Shown: positions 23,489 to 31,006 of the stretch, in pieces
Layout: the number at the start of each line of letters is the position of its first letter
Numbering within the stretch: the stretch's first letter is position 1
From: Streptomyces spiramyceticus
GTDB lineage: Bacteria > Actinomycetota > Actinomycetes > Streptomycetales > Streptomycetaceae
Reading direction: 5' to 3'
DNA length: 64,000 nucleotides
NCBI RefSeq assembly: GCF_028807635.1
Contig: NZ_JARBAX010000001.1
Location: forward strand, 447,001-511,000
Notes under the pieces: generated by a model
What the model was told of the DNA's origin: nothing
The model's database searches: none
What the model saw: the letters and a program-made list of their open reading frames with translations, nothing else
Program-made: the position numbers and the translations under genes

Positions 23489-23588
23489 CACTGTGTTGTA
23501 GAGAGCAGTGAATTCCCGGCACCCGCTCCCGGCGTGCTCAGGGTCCGTTCCGCTCCCTCACTGTGTAATGGGGAGCAACGAATTCCCG
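23489..23588. repeat. Two direct repeats with GAATTCCC core (copies A and B)
   Basis: Copies at 23489-23518 and 23559-23588 share CACTGTGT, then (G/A)GAGC and GAATTCCCG, followed by CACCCG, exactly 70 bases apart. A third copy, C, lies at 25623-25652 over the recombinase start. They are candidate recombinase binding or attachment sites. Confidence 0.55.
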
Positions 23589-23625
23589 CACCCGTGGCGA
23601 AGCCGAGCCCGCCCCGGTCCGGTCA

Positions 23626-23718
23626 CATGACGGGATGACGGTTCGGATGCCGGTTTGGTTTTCTCTCTATTTTTCTATGTGCATTCAAAAAAGTAGGTCT
23701 ATCCGTCATACCGTCATG
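23626..23718. repeat. AT-rich segment framed by inverted ATGACGG repeats
   Basis: CATGACGGGATGACGG (23626-23641) and CCGTCATACCGTCATG (23703-23718) are inverted copies matching at 15 of 16 positions. Each arm holds two copies of ATGACGG. The 61 bases between are strikingly AT-rich for this genome (runs such as TTTTCTCTCTATTTTTC and TTCAAAAAAG). No gene is present. The layout resembles an iteron-type origin or a multimeric operator of the mobile element. Confidence 0.6.
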
Positions 23719-23782
23719 GGCTGCCCGCTGGTCCTGCTGCCGCTCGCAGAGCCCCCGAGCGTCCGTGTGCGGGCACAGGAAC

Positions 23783-23811
23783 GCCCCGGCGGTCACGTGG
23801 ACTGCCGGGGC
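23783..23811. terminator. Terminator downstream of the recombinase gene
   Basis: GCCCCGGC (23783-23790) pairs with GCCGGGGC (23804-23811). Inside, GTC-CACGTG-type bases give extra pairing. It lies about 20-30 bases past the recombinase stop in the leftward direction. Confidence 0.55.
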
Positions 23812-23840
23812 TGTGCGGGTCGTACAGGGCTATGCGAGGA

Positions 23841-25625
23841 CTAGCACCCGCTCGACGGCGGACTCGGGCTTTTCGCGTCCCGCTTCGGCGAGTACGTGCA
23901 CCTGCTCGGGAACGGTCTCGTCGAGCCTGATCGTGCTGCCCGGTGCGGGGGGGGTACGTCGTTGCGTGCTTCCGCCGCGACGTCGTCGGTCACGGTGGCG
24001 GCTGCTGCGATAGCGGGGTCAAGGTCACCGACGATGGTGAACTCAACTCGGCGCATGTCGAGCGTTCGCCACCCGCCCTTGGTCCCGCGCTTCACTGTCA
24101 GACGGGCCCCGGTGTCCACCAGCATGGTTCGCTTCCCGGTTGTGTCGGCTGCGTTCCAGTCGTCGGCATAGGTACGTCCCGTGGGCACGACTTCCCGGCG
24201 CGGCTCGGTCTTCTCCCGCGTCTCCAGCTCGGCCAGTCGTGCGTCTAATGCGTCTGCGTGGCGCTGCCATGCGGCCATGCCCGCTTTGGACTTGCGCCGG
24301 TCCTTCTGCTTATCGTGCTCTTCCAACTCCGCTTCCGTCGCAGCGATTTCCGGGGCGGGGTCATAGCCGGGTATCTCGGTGACGCGAGTGATCTGCACCG
24401 ATCCCGCAGCCCGCATGAACTCATCCGTTACATAGTCGTCCACCCATGAGCCCCGAACGGTGGCAGGGGCAGCGCAGTACGTCCCGTACTTGTAGGACGA
24501 ACACCCGTAGCTACCAGTCGACTTGTTCAGGTACATACGACTTCCGCAACCGGCGCAGTGGATGACCCGCAGCAGCAGCGCAGTGGAATCCTTGCGCTCG
24601 GGTGCTTTCTCCGCAGCGGGCTTGGGGGCGAGCAGCGCGCCGACCTGGTCGAACTCCTCGCGCGTGAGAATCGGGGTCTCACTGGCCATGACCGGTGCGC
24701 CCTGGACGTCCCGGACCGGGTTGCCCTTGTGCATCTTCCACCCCATGAGAGCGGGGTTCGTCAGCATCTTCGTAATGGTCTGCGCACGCCACTGGGCACG
24801 GCGCCTCACCGACTCGGCAGGCTCGGCCGTGCTGTCGGCAATCTTGTTCTTCAAACGAGCCTTGAGGGCTGTCCAGTGCGCGGAAGGGGACAGCACCTTG
24901 TCCGTGTTGAGCATCTTGGCTATGCCGTGCGGGCTCATCCCGGACGCCAGCGCCGCAATGAGCCGCTCAATGAGGCGTACCGCGATGGGATCGGGGACGA
25001 GCGTCCAGCCAACCCCGCCATGCTCGACGGGCATGGGGGCGGGCATGTAGCCGAAGGGAGGAGCGCCGCCGCCCCGCCACCGAAGCGCCATCTTCCGCAT
25101 AGCCGCTTGCGCCCCGATCACACGGTCGCTGATGCTCTGCGACTCCACCTGAGCGGCGAACGCCAACATGAGCATCATCAGCTCTGACATGGGGTCCATG
25201 GGATTGCGGAAGTCGAACACGAGCCGACCCCCGCCGACCCCCTCGGCGAACACCAACATTTTCCGGTGCTCGCGCGCCCACTCAGCGAGCTTGTGCATGT
25301 CGCCCATGGACCGGATAGCACGGTCAAACCGCCACCACACCAGCACATCGAACTCATCCGGACGCGCGAGCCACCCCCCGAGCTGCGGACGGTCAAACGG
25401 ACCGATCTTCGACGCCGACACGTCCAGATCTACGGCTTCCCGCAGCGCATCGCCCTCACCGAAATCAATGCCGAGCGCTGCCGCCGCGATGTCGTCAGAC
25501 TCACGCTGCCGCTCCGGGCTAGTGGTCTCATCCGTACGAACCGACAGTCGGACACACCGCACGCCCCGCAGAGTCTCGACAACCCCTGTACCGGCCGTGC
25601 TTGATCTTGCTGGTTTCGTCGTCAT
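23841..25625 (-). CDS. Large serine recombinase (integrase), C-terminus frameshifted
   Basis: The N-terminal catalytic domain (about 20-170) has RLSVRTDETTSPERQRE with the nucleophilic Ser, VLVWWRFDRAIRS, and QVESQSISDR near its end. A recombinase domain (PPFGYMPAP, MLNTDKV), a zinc ribbon (IHCAGCGSRMY and YCAAPATVRG) and a coiled-coil region (EELEEHDKQKDRRKSKA-like, near 450) follow, as in actinophage integrases. The ATG at 25623-25625 gives 594 aa. In the last 40 codons the frame becomes proline/arginine-rich. Adding one base to the run of eight G at 23947-23954 restores a family-like tail (GSTIRLDETVPEQVHVLAE) ending at 23830. The gene is the integration module of the island. Confidence 0.85.
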   Translation of the reverse strand: MTTKPARSSTAGTGVVETLRGVRCVRLSVRTDETTSPERQRESDDIAAAALGIDFGEGDALREAVDLDVSASKIGPFDRPQLGGWLARPDEFDVLVWWRFDRAIRSMGDMHKLAEWAREHRKMLVFAEGVGGGRLVFDFRNPMDPMSELMMLMLAFAAQVESQSISDRVIGAQAAMRKMALRWRGGGAPPFGYMPAPMPVEHGGVGWTLVPDPIAVRLIERLIAALASGMSPHGIAKMLNTDKVLSPSAHWTALKARLKNKIADSTAEPAESVRRRAQWRAQTITKMLTNPALMGWKMHKGNPVRDVQGAPVMASETPILTREEFDQVGALLAPKPAAEKAPERKDSTALLLRVIHCAGCGSRMYLNKSTGSYGCSSYKYGTYCAAPATVRGSWVDDYVTDEFMRAAGSVQITRVTEIPGYDPAPEIAATEAELEEHDKQKDRRKSKAGMAAWQRHADALDARLAELETREKTEPRREVVPTGRTYADDWNAADTTGKRTMLVDTGARLTVKRGTKGGWRTLDMRRVEFTIVGDLDPAIAAAATVTDDVAAEARNDVPPPHRAARSGSTRPFPSRCTYSPKRDAKSPSPPSSGC

Positions 25626-25652
25626 ACAGGTTGTAGGGAGCGACGAATTCCC
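25623..25652. repeat. Third GAATTCCC-core repeat (copy C) at the recombinase start
   Basis: GGTTGTAGGGAGCGACGAAT, then TCCCA, matches copies A and B at 23489-23588 in its core. It covers the start codon and immediate upstream region of the recombinase gene, where an autoregulatory or attachment site would be expected. Confidence 0.5.
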
Positions 25653-25769
25653 ACGCGCCGTTAAGTATCTCTTGACCTGCGCAGATGCCACCATGGGCCG
25701 ACCACTCCAGAACTGTCAGTCTGGAGCACCGGGGCTTCCCGAAACTGGGGCTCCGCCCCAGACCCCGGC

Positions 25770-25816
25770 CCTCGAATACCGGACGGCTGGAAGACCAGCC
25801 CGTCCGGCATTTGAGG
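25770..25816. repeat. Common Streptomyces intergenic inverted repeat
   Basis: CCTCGAATACCGGACGGCTGG at 25770-25790 faces CCAGCCCGTCCGGCATTTGA (25795-25814), then GG, as near-perfect inverse copies with a 4-base loop. A smaller hairpin, GGGGCTCCGCCCC, precedes it at 25748-25760. This type of sequence is scattered between genes in Streptomyces and probably ends the transcript of the amidotransferase gene. The rest of 25653-25866 holds no gene. Confidence 0.6.
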
Positions 25817-25866
25817 ACTTCGGGAAGGGGCGGGTAGCGGGTAGGGGACAGCCCGAGCCCGGGTCC

Positions 25867-26601
25867 CTAGCCGCCGGTCACCACGTCCGCCCACCGCCGC
25901 GCCACACCGCCCCACACCGACCGCAACGCCCCCTCCTCCCCCTCCACCTCGCGCATGATCTCGCCCGCGTCCAGGCCAAGTTCGCGCAACGGGACCGCGT
26001 CCTCGCGGCCCCAGTGCGCGATGTCCTCGGCCAGCACCTCCGGATGGAACTGCACCGCCCACACCCGGCGGCCCATCCGGTACGCCTGATGCGCGCAGCG
26101 CTCGCTCGTGAGGAGCGGTACCGCGCCGTCCGGCAGGACCGCGCTCTCCTCCCAGTGCCACTGCACCGCACACAGCGCCGCCCCGGAAGCCGCCGAAGGG
26201 CCGAACACGGCATCCTCCGCGCACTCCTGAAGTGGCGTCAGTCCGCAAAGCCCGACCTCCGGACGCGCGGCCCGCCCCGCCTTGCCGCCGCAGGCGACGG
26301 TGAGCAACTCCGCGCCCAGGCAGATCGCGAGGGTCGGCAGATCACGCGCCACGGCCTGCCGCAGCAGCCCCCGCACGCCCTCAAGCCACGGCGCCCGCTC
26401 ATCCTCGTACGGGCCCATGGAGCCACCGAGGACCAGCAGCCCGTCGTACGCGTCGAGAGAGACGGGCACTTCCTCGCCCCGCCAGGGTCGGCACAGCTCC
26501 AGCGCCGGCCCCCGCTCCTCGATCCACTCCACCATCCTGGCGGGCCCGGTCCCGTCCTCGTGCTCGACGACGAGGATCACTTTGCCCGGCACACTCGACA
26601 C
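25867..26601 (-). CDS. Type 1 glutamine amidotransferase
   Basis: The 244-residue protein has the class I amidotransferase triad: the nucleophile Cys in LAICLGAELL near residue 92, the His in AVQFHPEV near residue 180 and the following Glu. LVLGGSMGPYEDERAPWL near residue 55 is the GMP-synthase-like GATase signature. It has no synthase domain, so it supplies ammonia from glutamine to an unknown partner or acts as a hydrolase of gamma-glutamyl compounds. I chose the GTG at 26599-26601 with GGGAGGTG upstream. It is divergent from the uracil permease remnant. Confidence 0.8.
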   Translation of the reverse strand: MSSVPGKVILVVEHEDGTGPARMVEWIEERGPALELCRPWRGEEVPVSLDAYDGLLVLGGSMGPYEDERAPWLEGVRGLLRQAVARDLPTLAICLGAELLTVACGGKAGRAARPEVGLCGLTPLQECAEDAVFGPSAASGAALCAVQWHWEESAVLPDGAVPLLTSERCAHQAYRMGRRVWAVQFHPEVLAEDIAHWGREDAVPLRELGLDAGEIMREVEGEEGALRSVWGGVARRWADVVTGG

Positions 26602-26716
26602 CCCGGCACCTCCCGGCGCAGACCATTCGGCGGCCGCTCTTCGCGGCGAGGGAGCGACTCTATTCGCCCTTATCATTGCTCCGATCATTTCTGACCGAAT
26701 CTGTACGGGAGCCACC

Positions 26717-27029
26717 ATGAATCACGGGGTGCGCTGGACCCTGCACGGCGACGGGCGAACCCCCGCCCCCGGAGCCGTGGTACGCCCCGACGAGCGGCTG
26801 TCCTGGCCGCGTACGGCCGGCCTCGGCGCCCAGCACGTGGTGGCAATGTTCGGTGCGTCGTTCGTCGCACCGGTGCTCATGGGCCTGGATCCCAATCTGG
26901 CCATCATGATGTCGTGACGGCTACCACGTGCTCCGCGCCCTGGCTCCTGCCCACCTCAAGGACCAGGAGCCGCTGCTGGACGCGGGGACGTCGACGTACG
27001 ACGCGGAGGAGACGCCCGCCGGGCGCTGA
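26717..27029 (+). pseudogene. Uracil/xanthine permease gene with large internal deletion
   Basis: The ATG at 26717 (RBS GGGAG) starts a normal N-terminus of the NCS2 nucleobase permease family: VRPDERLSWPRT, QHVVAMFGASFVAPVLMG, LDPNLAIMMS. A stop follows at once. One frame over, the sequence reads GYHVLRALAPAHLKDQEPLL to PAGR-stop at 27029, the normal C-terminus of the same permease. About 350 residues with nearly all membrane helices are missing. The junction lies at GTCG (about 26913-26918), a stretch that fits both sides. The product, if any, is 66 residues. Confidence 0.8.
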
Positions 27030-27038
27030 GCGCTGAGC

Positions 27039-28262
27039 CTAATCGCCCCGCGCCAGCTGATACGCGTAGTCCGGCGTAAACGTCCCCGCCGCTCCCTTGC
27101 AGCCGTCCGACTCCCCCGGCAGCTTGATCCACAAGTAGGCGTCCACCCGTGCCACCCCGGTACGGGTCGTCGGCGCCCGGCCGAGTGCGCGGCCCGCCGG
27201 GTCGCACCACTCCCCTGCCGGCGGCGGCCCGTTTCCGTTCCTGCTGGTGTCGATGACCGCGCCGAGCCGCGACGGGCCGCCCAGGGCCGCGAGTACGCGC
27301 CGGGCGTAGGCCGTCTCGTCGGCGGTGCGGTGGAAGTTCGAGACGTTGGTGAAGATGCCGTCGCCGCTCGTCGCGGCGCCCGCCGCCCGCAGCGCCGCGG
27401 CCTGCTTCCGGGCGGAGTGCCAGCCGGAATGGCCCGCATCGAAGTAGACCCTGGCCTTGGGGTTCGCGGCGTGCAGCGTACGGCCCGCGCGGGCCAACGA
27501 TGCGAAACGGGCGGCCCTTTCGCCTCCCGACAGGCAGTCGGCGAGTGCGATCGAATCGGGCTCCAGAATCACGATCACCTGGCCACTGCCGAGCCCCGCG
27601 GCGAACTCCCCGATCCATTCGTCGTACGCGTCGAAGTCCGGCGCACCTCCCTGCGACGCCCCTCCGCAGTCCCGGTCGGGTGTCGCGTACGGCACCAGGA
27701 CCGGCACCCGCCCCGCCGCCGCGGCTGCCGAAGTCACCGAGGCGACCTGCGCGGTGACGGCTCCCGGGTTGTACGCCGCGAACCAGACGGCGGCGGGCCG
27801 GTCGGCGATCCGCGACTCGATGAGCGCCTGCCTCGGGTCGCCGCGGTTCGCCCGTACCCAGTCCAGCACCTGGGACTCGGAGTGCCGGTAGAGCGCGCCG
27901 TTCACGGGAGCGACAGGAGCGGTCGGCGGCTGCGGCGTGGCCTTCTTCGTGGGCTTGGCCGACGGCTCCGGCAGCTGCGACGGCGACAGCGAGGCACTCG
28001 GTGAAGGTGCGGGTAAGGGCGACGGAGCAGAAGGCGTCGCCGTCGGGCTCGGCCGCGCCGGCAGCGGCGGTTGCAGCGTAGGCGTTCTCGTCAGCCGCGG
28101 CTCGGCGGTCGTCCTGTCCCGGCCGCCCTCGACCGCGGACATCATGCCCGTGACCGTACCGACGGCGACGACGGCCGAAGCCGCGACGACCATGACGGCC
28201 CGGCGCTTGGCACGCCTGCGCTCGATGCGTGCGATACGGCGCTGCGCACGAAAGCCCGACAC
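27039..28262 (-). CDS. Glycoside hydrolase family 6 cellulase, membrane-anchored or secreted
   Basis: The 407-residue protein has a basic start, a hydrophobic segment (about 22-42), then a Pro/Ser/Thr-rich linker to residue 115. The GH6 catalytic domain follows, with VPYATPDRDCGGAS, VIVILEPDS (the conserved GH6 strand with the acid Asp-type position), FDAGHSGW and NGNGPPPAGEWCDPAGRALG, and LWIKLPGESDG near the end. GH6 enzymes cleave beta-1,4-glucan chains by inversion. No cellulose-binding module is present, and the N-terminal segment could be an uncleaved anchor. GTG at 28260-28262 after GGGGAG. Confidence 0.85.
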   Translation of the reverse strand: MSGFRAQRRIARIERRRAKRRAVMVVAASAVVAVGTVTGMMSAVEGGRDRTTAEPRLTRTPTLQPPLPARPSPTATPSAPSPLPAPSPSASLSPSQLPEPSAKPTKKATPQPPTAPVAPVNGALYRHSESQVLDWVRANRGDPRQALIESRIADRPAAVWFAAYNPGAVTAQVASVTSAAAAAGRVPVLVPYATPDRDCGGASQGGAPDFDAYDEWIGEFAAGLGSGQVIVILEPDSIALADCLSGGERAARFASLARAGRTLHAANPKARVYFDAGHSGWHSARKQAAALRAAGAATSGDGIFTNVSNFHRTADETAYARRVLAALGGPSRLGAVIDTSRNGNGPPPAGEWCDPAGRALGRAPTTRTGVARVDAYLWIKLPGESDGCKGAAGTFTPDYAYQLARGD

Positions 28263-28381
28263 CGTGAACTCCCCCCAGGCAAGCGGTCCCCCGGTGCCGC
28301 CGGGGCCGTTCTTTCCCCCGTTCTGGGGAAGCCCCGGCCGACGGCACCCGTCCGGAAGCCTAAGGCTGGGACGCTGCCCAT

Positions 28382-29104
28382 ATGGCGCAGATCGAGCACT
28401 TCCCAGCTCAGGCCGACCACTCCCGGACCTCGGTCGACACCATCGTGGCGCGGATGCGTGCCTTCCGCTCCGACTGGCCGACGGCCGACGGCCTCGCGGT
28501 CTTCAACCGGGTCTATCTGGCCGTCACTGAGGAGATCCGCCTGCGCATCGAGTGCGGCATCTTCCCCGACGCCCGCACCGCGGCCACCCTCGACGTGCTC
28601 TTCGCGGAGCGCTATCTGGCCGCGGTCGACGCCACGTCGGCGGGGCGGCGGCCGCCGGACTGCTGGCGGCCGCTTTTCCAGTACCGGCGCCATCCGGGCG
28701 TACGGCCACTGCAGTTCGCACTGGCCGGGATCAACGCACACATCGGGCACGATCTGGCGCTGGCGGTTGTCGACACCTGTCACGCGCTCGGCTGCCGGCC
28801 TGCCGACCTGGAGGGCGACTTCGACCGGGTGGGCGACACACTCGTGGCGCTGGAGGAGCGCATCCGCGAGGAGCTGATGCCGGGGCCCGATCTGCTGGAG
28901 ATCGCCGATCCGCTGACCCATCTGCTCGGCTCGTGGAGCCTGGAGCGGGCCCGCGACACCGCCTGGTCGGCTGCCAGGCTGCTCTGGGGGCTGCGTCAAC
29001 TGCCCGAATACGCGGAGGAGTTCAGGGAGCGCATGGACGCCGGAGTGGGGCTCGTCGGGCGGATGCTGCTGACTCCGCTGCCCGGTCGGCGACACGACCG
29101 ATGA
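28382..29104 (+). CDS. DUF5995 family protein
   Basis: The 240-residue protein is largely helical with conserved ADGLAVFNRVYLAVTEEI near residue 35, ALAGINAHIGHDLALAVVD near 113, and a charged C-terminal half. I recognise it as DUF5995, an actinobacterial family with no known function. The His residues in NAHIGHD could bind a metal (inference). The ATG at 28382 has no clear RBS, while TAAGGCT lies 15 bases upstream, so the mRNA may be nearly leaderless. Confidence 0.7.
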   Translation: MAQIEHFPAQADHSRTSVDTIVARMRAFRSDWPTADGLAVFNRVYLAVTEEIRLRIECGIFPDARTAATLDVLFAERYLAAVDATSAGRRPPDCWRPLFQYRRHPGVRPLQFALAGINAHIGHDLALAVVDTCHALGCRPADLEGDFDRVGDTLVALEERIREELMPGPDLLEIADPLTHLLGSWSLERARDTAWSAARLLWGLRQLPEYAEEFRERMDAGVGLVGRMLLTPLPGRRHDR

Positions 29105-29225
29105 ATCCCCGGTGAACAGCGTCCGTCGGACCGCCGGAGGCCTCTCCTCCGCCATGCACCCCGCCTACCCTGACCCGCACAAGTGCACGATCAAGGAGTG
29201 CACCGGCCGCTGGGCGAGGACACAC

Positions 29226-30758
29226 GTGAAGTGGTTGAACCCCGAGAACGTGGTGGCGCTGCTCACCGCGGTGGTAGGTGTGGCGGCCGCTGTCGGCCCG
29301 TTCTGGTACGAGCGGCGGGTGCCCCGCCGCAAGCGGATCGGCTACCGCGTACAGATGGACACGCCGATAGGCGGCGACGCGCGCAACGGTCACGGCACCG
29401 TGAGGCTCGGCCTGTTCGACGACTCCCCGGACATGTCCGACGCCACGCTCGTGCTCATCCGTATCGAGAACGACGGCGCGCAGGGCATTTCGGCCGCCGA
29501 CTACACCGGACCCGACACCCACGGCCTCACTGTCCACTTCACCGACCGTACGGTCCGCGGCCTGGCGGTCACCCAGACCAATCCCGAACACGCCCATCTG
29601 ATGGCGCACTTCACCCCTGCCGCCGGGATGCGGCACGACCTGAACCGGATCCATCTCCCGAAGGTGCCCCTCAACCGGGGACAGCACTACAAACTCCTGG
29701 TCCTGCTCGGTGAGGGCGGCGTGGGCAGTCCGGTCCGGGTGACCGGCGGCCTCCAGGACGGCGACGTGATGCCCAACGAGAGCACCACCCCGGACGACAA
29801 GCCGCCCCTCTTCAGCAGACCGGCCCGCATGATCACCGTGGCGCTCGCCGTCTGCGTCGTCGCCCTGGCCACCCTCACCGTCCTGCGCGACAACGCGGCA
29901 CCGCCGCCCATGGGCTGCGCCACCGGGAAGCTGACCGTCACGGGCTCCACCGCGTTCACCCCGGTCGCCGAGGAACTGGCCGAGAAGTACCAGCAGCAGT
30001 GCCCCGGTTCGGAGGTCACCGTGGACACGCACGGCAGCACGGCCGGGATCCGCGGCCTGGACGAGGAGGGCCGGGCCGCCCAGGGCGGATCGCCGCCGCT
30101 GATCGCCCTCTCCGACGGCCCCAAGTCGAACGGATACCCCGCGTTGCGCGAGAGCCGGGTGGCCGTTTCCGCCTTCGCCCTGGTGCTCAATGACCGCGTG
30201 CCGCTGAAGGGCCTGACCACCACGCAGGTACGGAGGCTGTACGCGGGCGACATCCGCAACTGGAAACAGCTCGGCGGCCCCAACCTGCCCGTCCGCCTGG
30301 TCAGCCGGGACGCCAACTCCGGGACCCGCCAGGTCTTCCAGCGCCGGATCCTGGGGCGGGGCGAGCCCGCCAACTCCTCCCAGGACTGTGTGGGCCCGGA
30401 CGACTCCAGCAGCACGGTCATCCGCTGCGAACTGGACTCCACCGAACAGGTCCTGGCCAGAGTGGCCGCCCTCCCCGGCGCCATCGGCTACAGCGAACTC
30501 CGCTCCGGCACAGGCCCCCAAGGCCTGCACCGCCTGCGCCTGGACGGCCGGGAGCCGAGCATCGAGCACATCGGCGCCGACGGCTACCCGTACCACGAGA
30601 TCGAGTACGCCTACACGTACGGCAGCCCGCCTGCCGACTCCCTGGTCTCCAGCTTCCTCGCGTACATGACGCGCGGCAGCGGCCAGGACATCATGCGCAC
30701 CCACGGCCATCTGCCGTGCGCGGCGCCGGAGGCGGCGAAGCCCTGCGCGGGAGAGTGA
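29226..30758 (+). CDS. Membrane-anchored PstS-like substrate-binding protein
   Basis: The roughly 510-residue protein has an N-terminal membrane segment (about 5-22, NVVALLTAVVGVAAAVGPFW), a beta-rich domain of about 170 residues, and a second membrane segment near 205-222 (MITVALAVCVVALATLTVL). A C-terminal periplasmic-binding domain of the PstS type follows: LTVTGSTAFTPVAEELAEKY, VSAFALVLN, and SRDANSGTRQVFQRRI, a phosphate-binding-like loop. No pst transporter genes are adjacent. The GTG at 29226 is preceded by GAGGA; an ATG at 29154 would add 24 residues. Phosphate binding is inferred from fold only. Confidence 0.75.
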   Translation: MKWLNPENVVALLTAVVGVAAAVGPFWYERRVPRRKRIGYRVQMDTPIGGDARNGHGTVRLGLFDDSPDMSDATLVLIRIENDGAQGISAADYTGPDTHGLTVHFTDRTVRGLAVTQTNPEHAHLMAHFTPAAGMRHDLNRIHLPKVPLNRGQHYKLLVLLGEGGVGSPVRVTGGLQDGDVMPNESTTPDDKPPLFSRPARMITVALAVCVVALATLTVLRDNAAPPPMGCATGKLTVTGSTAFTPVAEELAEKYQQQCPGSEVTVDTHGSTAGIRGLDEEGRAAQGGSPPLIALSDGPKSNGYPALRESRVAVSAFALVLNDRVPLKGLTTTQVRRLYAGDIRNWKQLGGPNLPVRLVSRDANSGTRQVFQRRILGRGEPANSSQDCVGPDDSSSTVIRCELDSTEQVLARVAALPGAIGYSELRSGTGPQGLHRLRLDGREPSIEHIGADGYPYHEIEYAYTYGSPPADSLVSSFLAYMTRGSGQDIMRTHGHLPCAAPEAAKPCAGE

Positions 30759-30774
30759 GCGGGGCGGTTGAAGG

Positions 30775-30813
30775 CTGTCCGGGGCCGGCCGGATCGCGGC
30801 CGGCCCCGGACAG
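30775..30813 (+). terminator. Strong terminator hairpin
   Basis: CTGTCCGGGGCCGGCC (30775-30790) pairs perfectly over 16 bp with GGCCGGCCCCGGACAG (30798-30813) around a 7-base loop, 17 bases after the PstS-like gene. Confidence 0.85.
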
Positions 30814-30821
30814 CACGTTTA

Positions 30822-31006
30822 GGGCGTGTCCGGCGGATCAGGCCTGGGCCGCGGGGTCTGGCACGCACATCTGCGGCGTTGTCGTCAGTCGGCGACGCTC
30901 CGCGTCGCCTCCCTCCTCCGCCTTGCAGCTGCACGCACCAGACCCCGCTCACCAGCTCTGAGATGGCGCCGCACCCTGAAGCCGGCCTGATCCGCCGGAC
31001 ACGCCC
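30822..31006. mobile_element. 185-bp MITE with 23-bp terminal inverted repeats
   Basis: The left end starts GGGCGTGTCCGGCGGATCAG at 30822 and the right end is its exact inverse to 31006, identical over 23 bp. A subterminal inverted pair, GCGGGGTCTGG (30851-30861) and CCAGACCCCGC (30938-30948), lies inside. TA flanks both ends (30820-30821 and 31007-31008), as for IS630/mariner-type target duplication. It codes for nothing and would need a transposase in trans. The right-hand TA is part of the TAG stop codon of the amine oxidase gene. Confidence 0.85.

Noticed and set aside
15786..25665. TAAGTA at both ends of the island as a possible attachment core
   Set aside because: Six bases with AT-rich neighbours are too short to distinguish from chance, and the flanks do not match.
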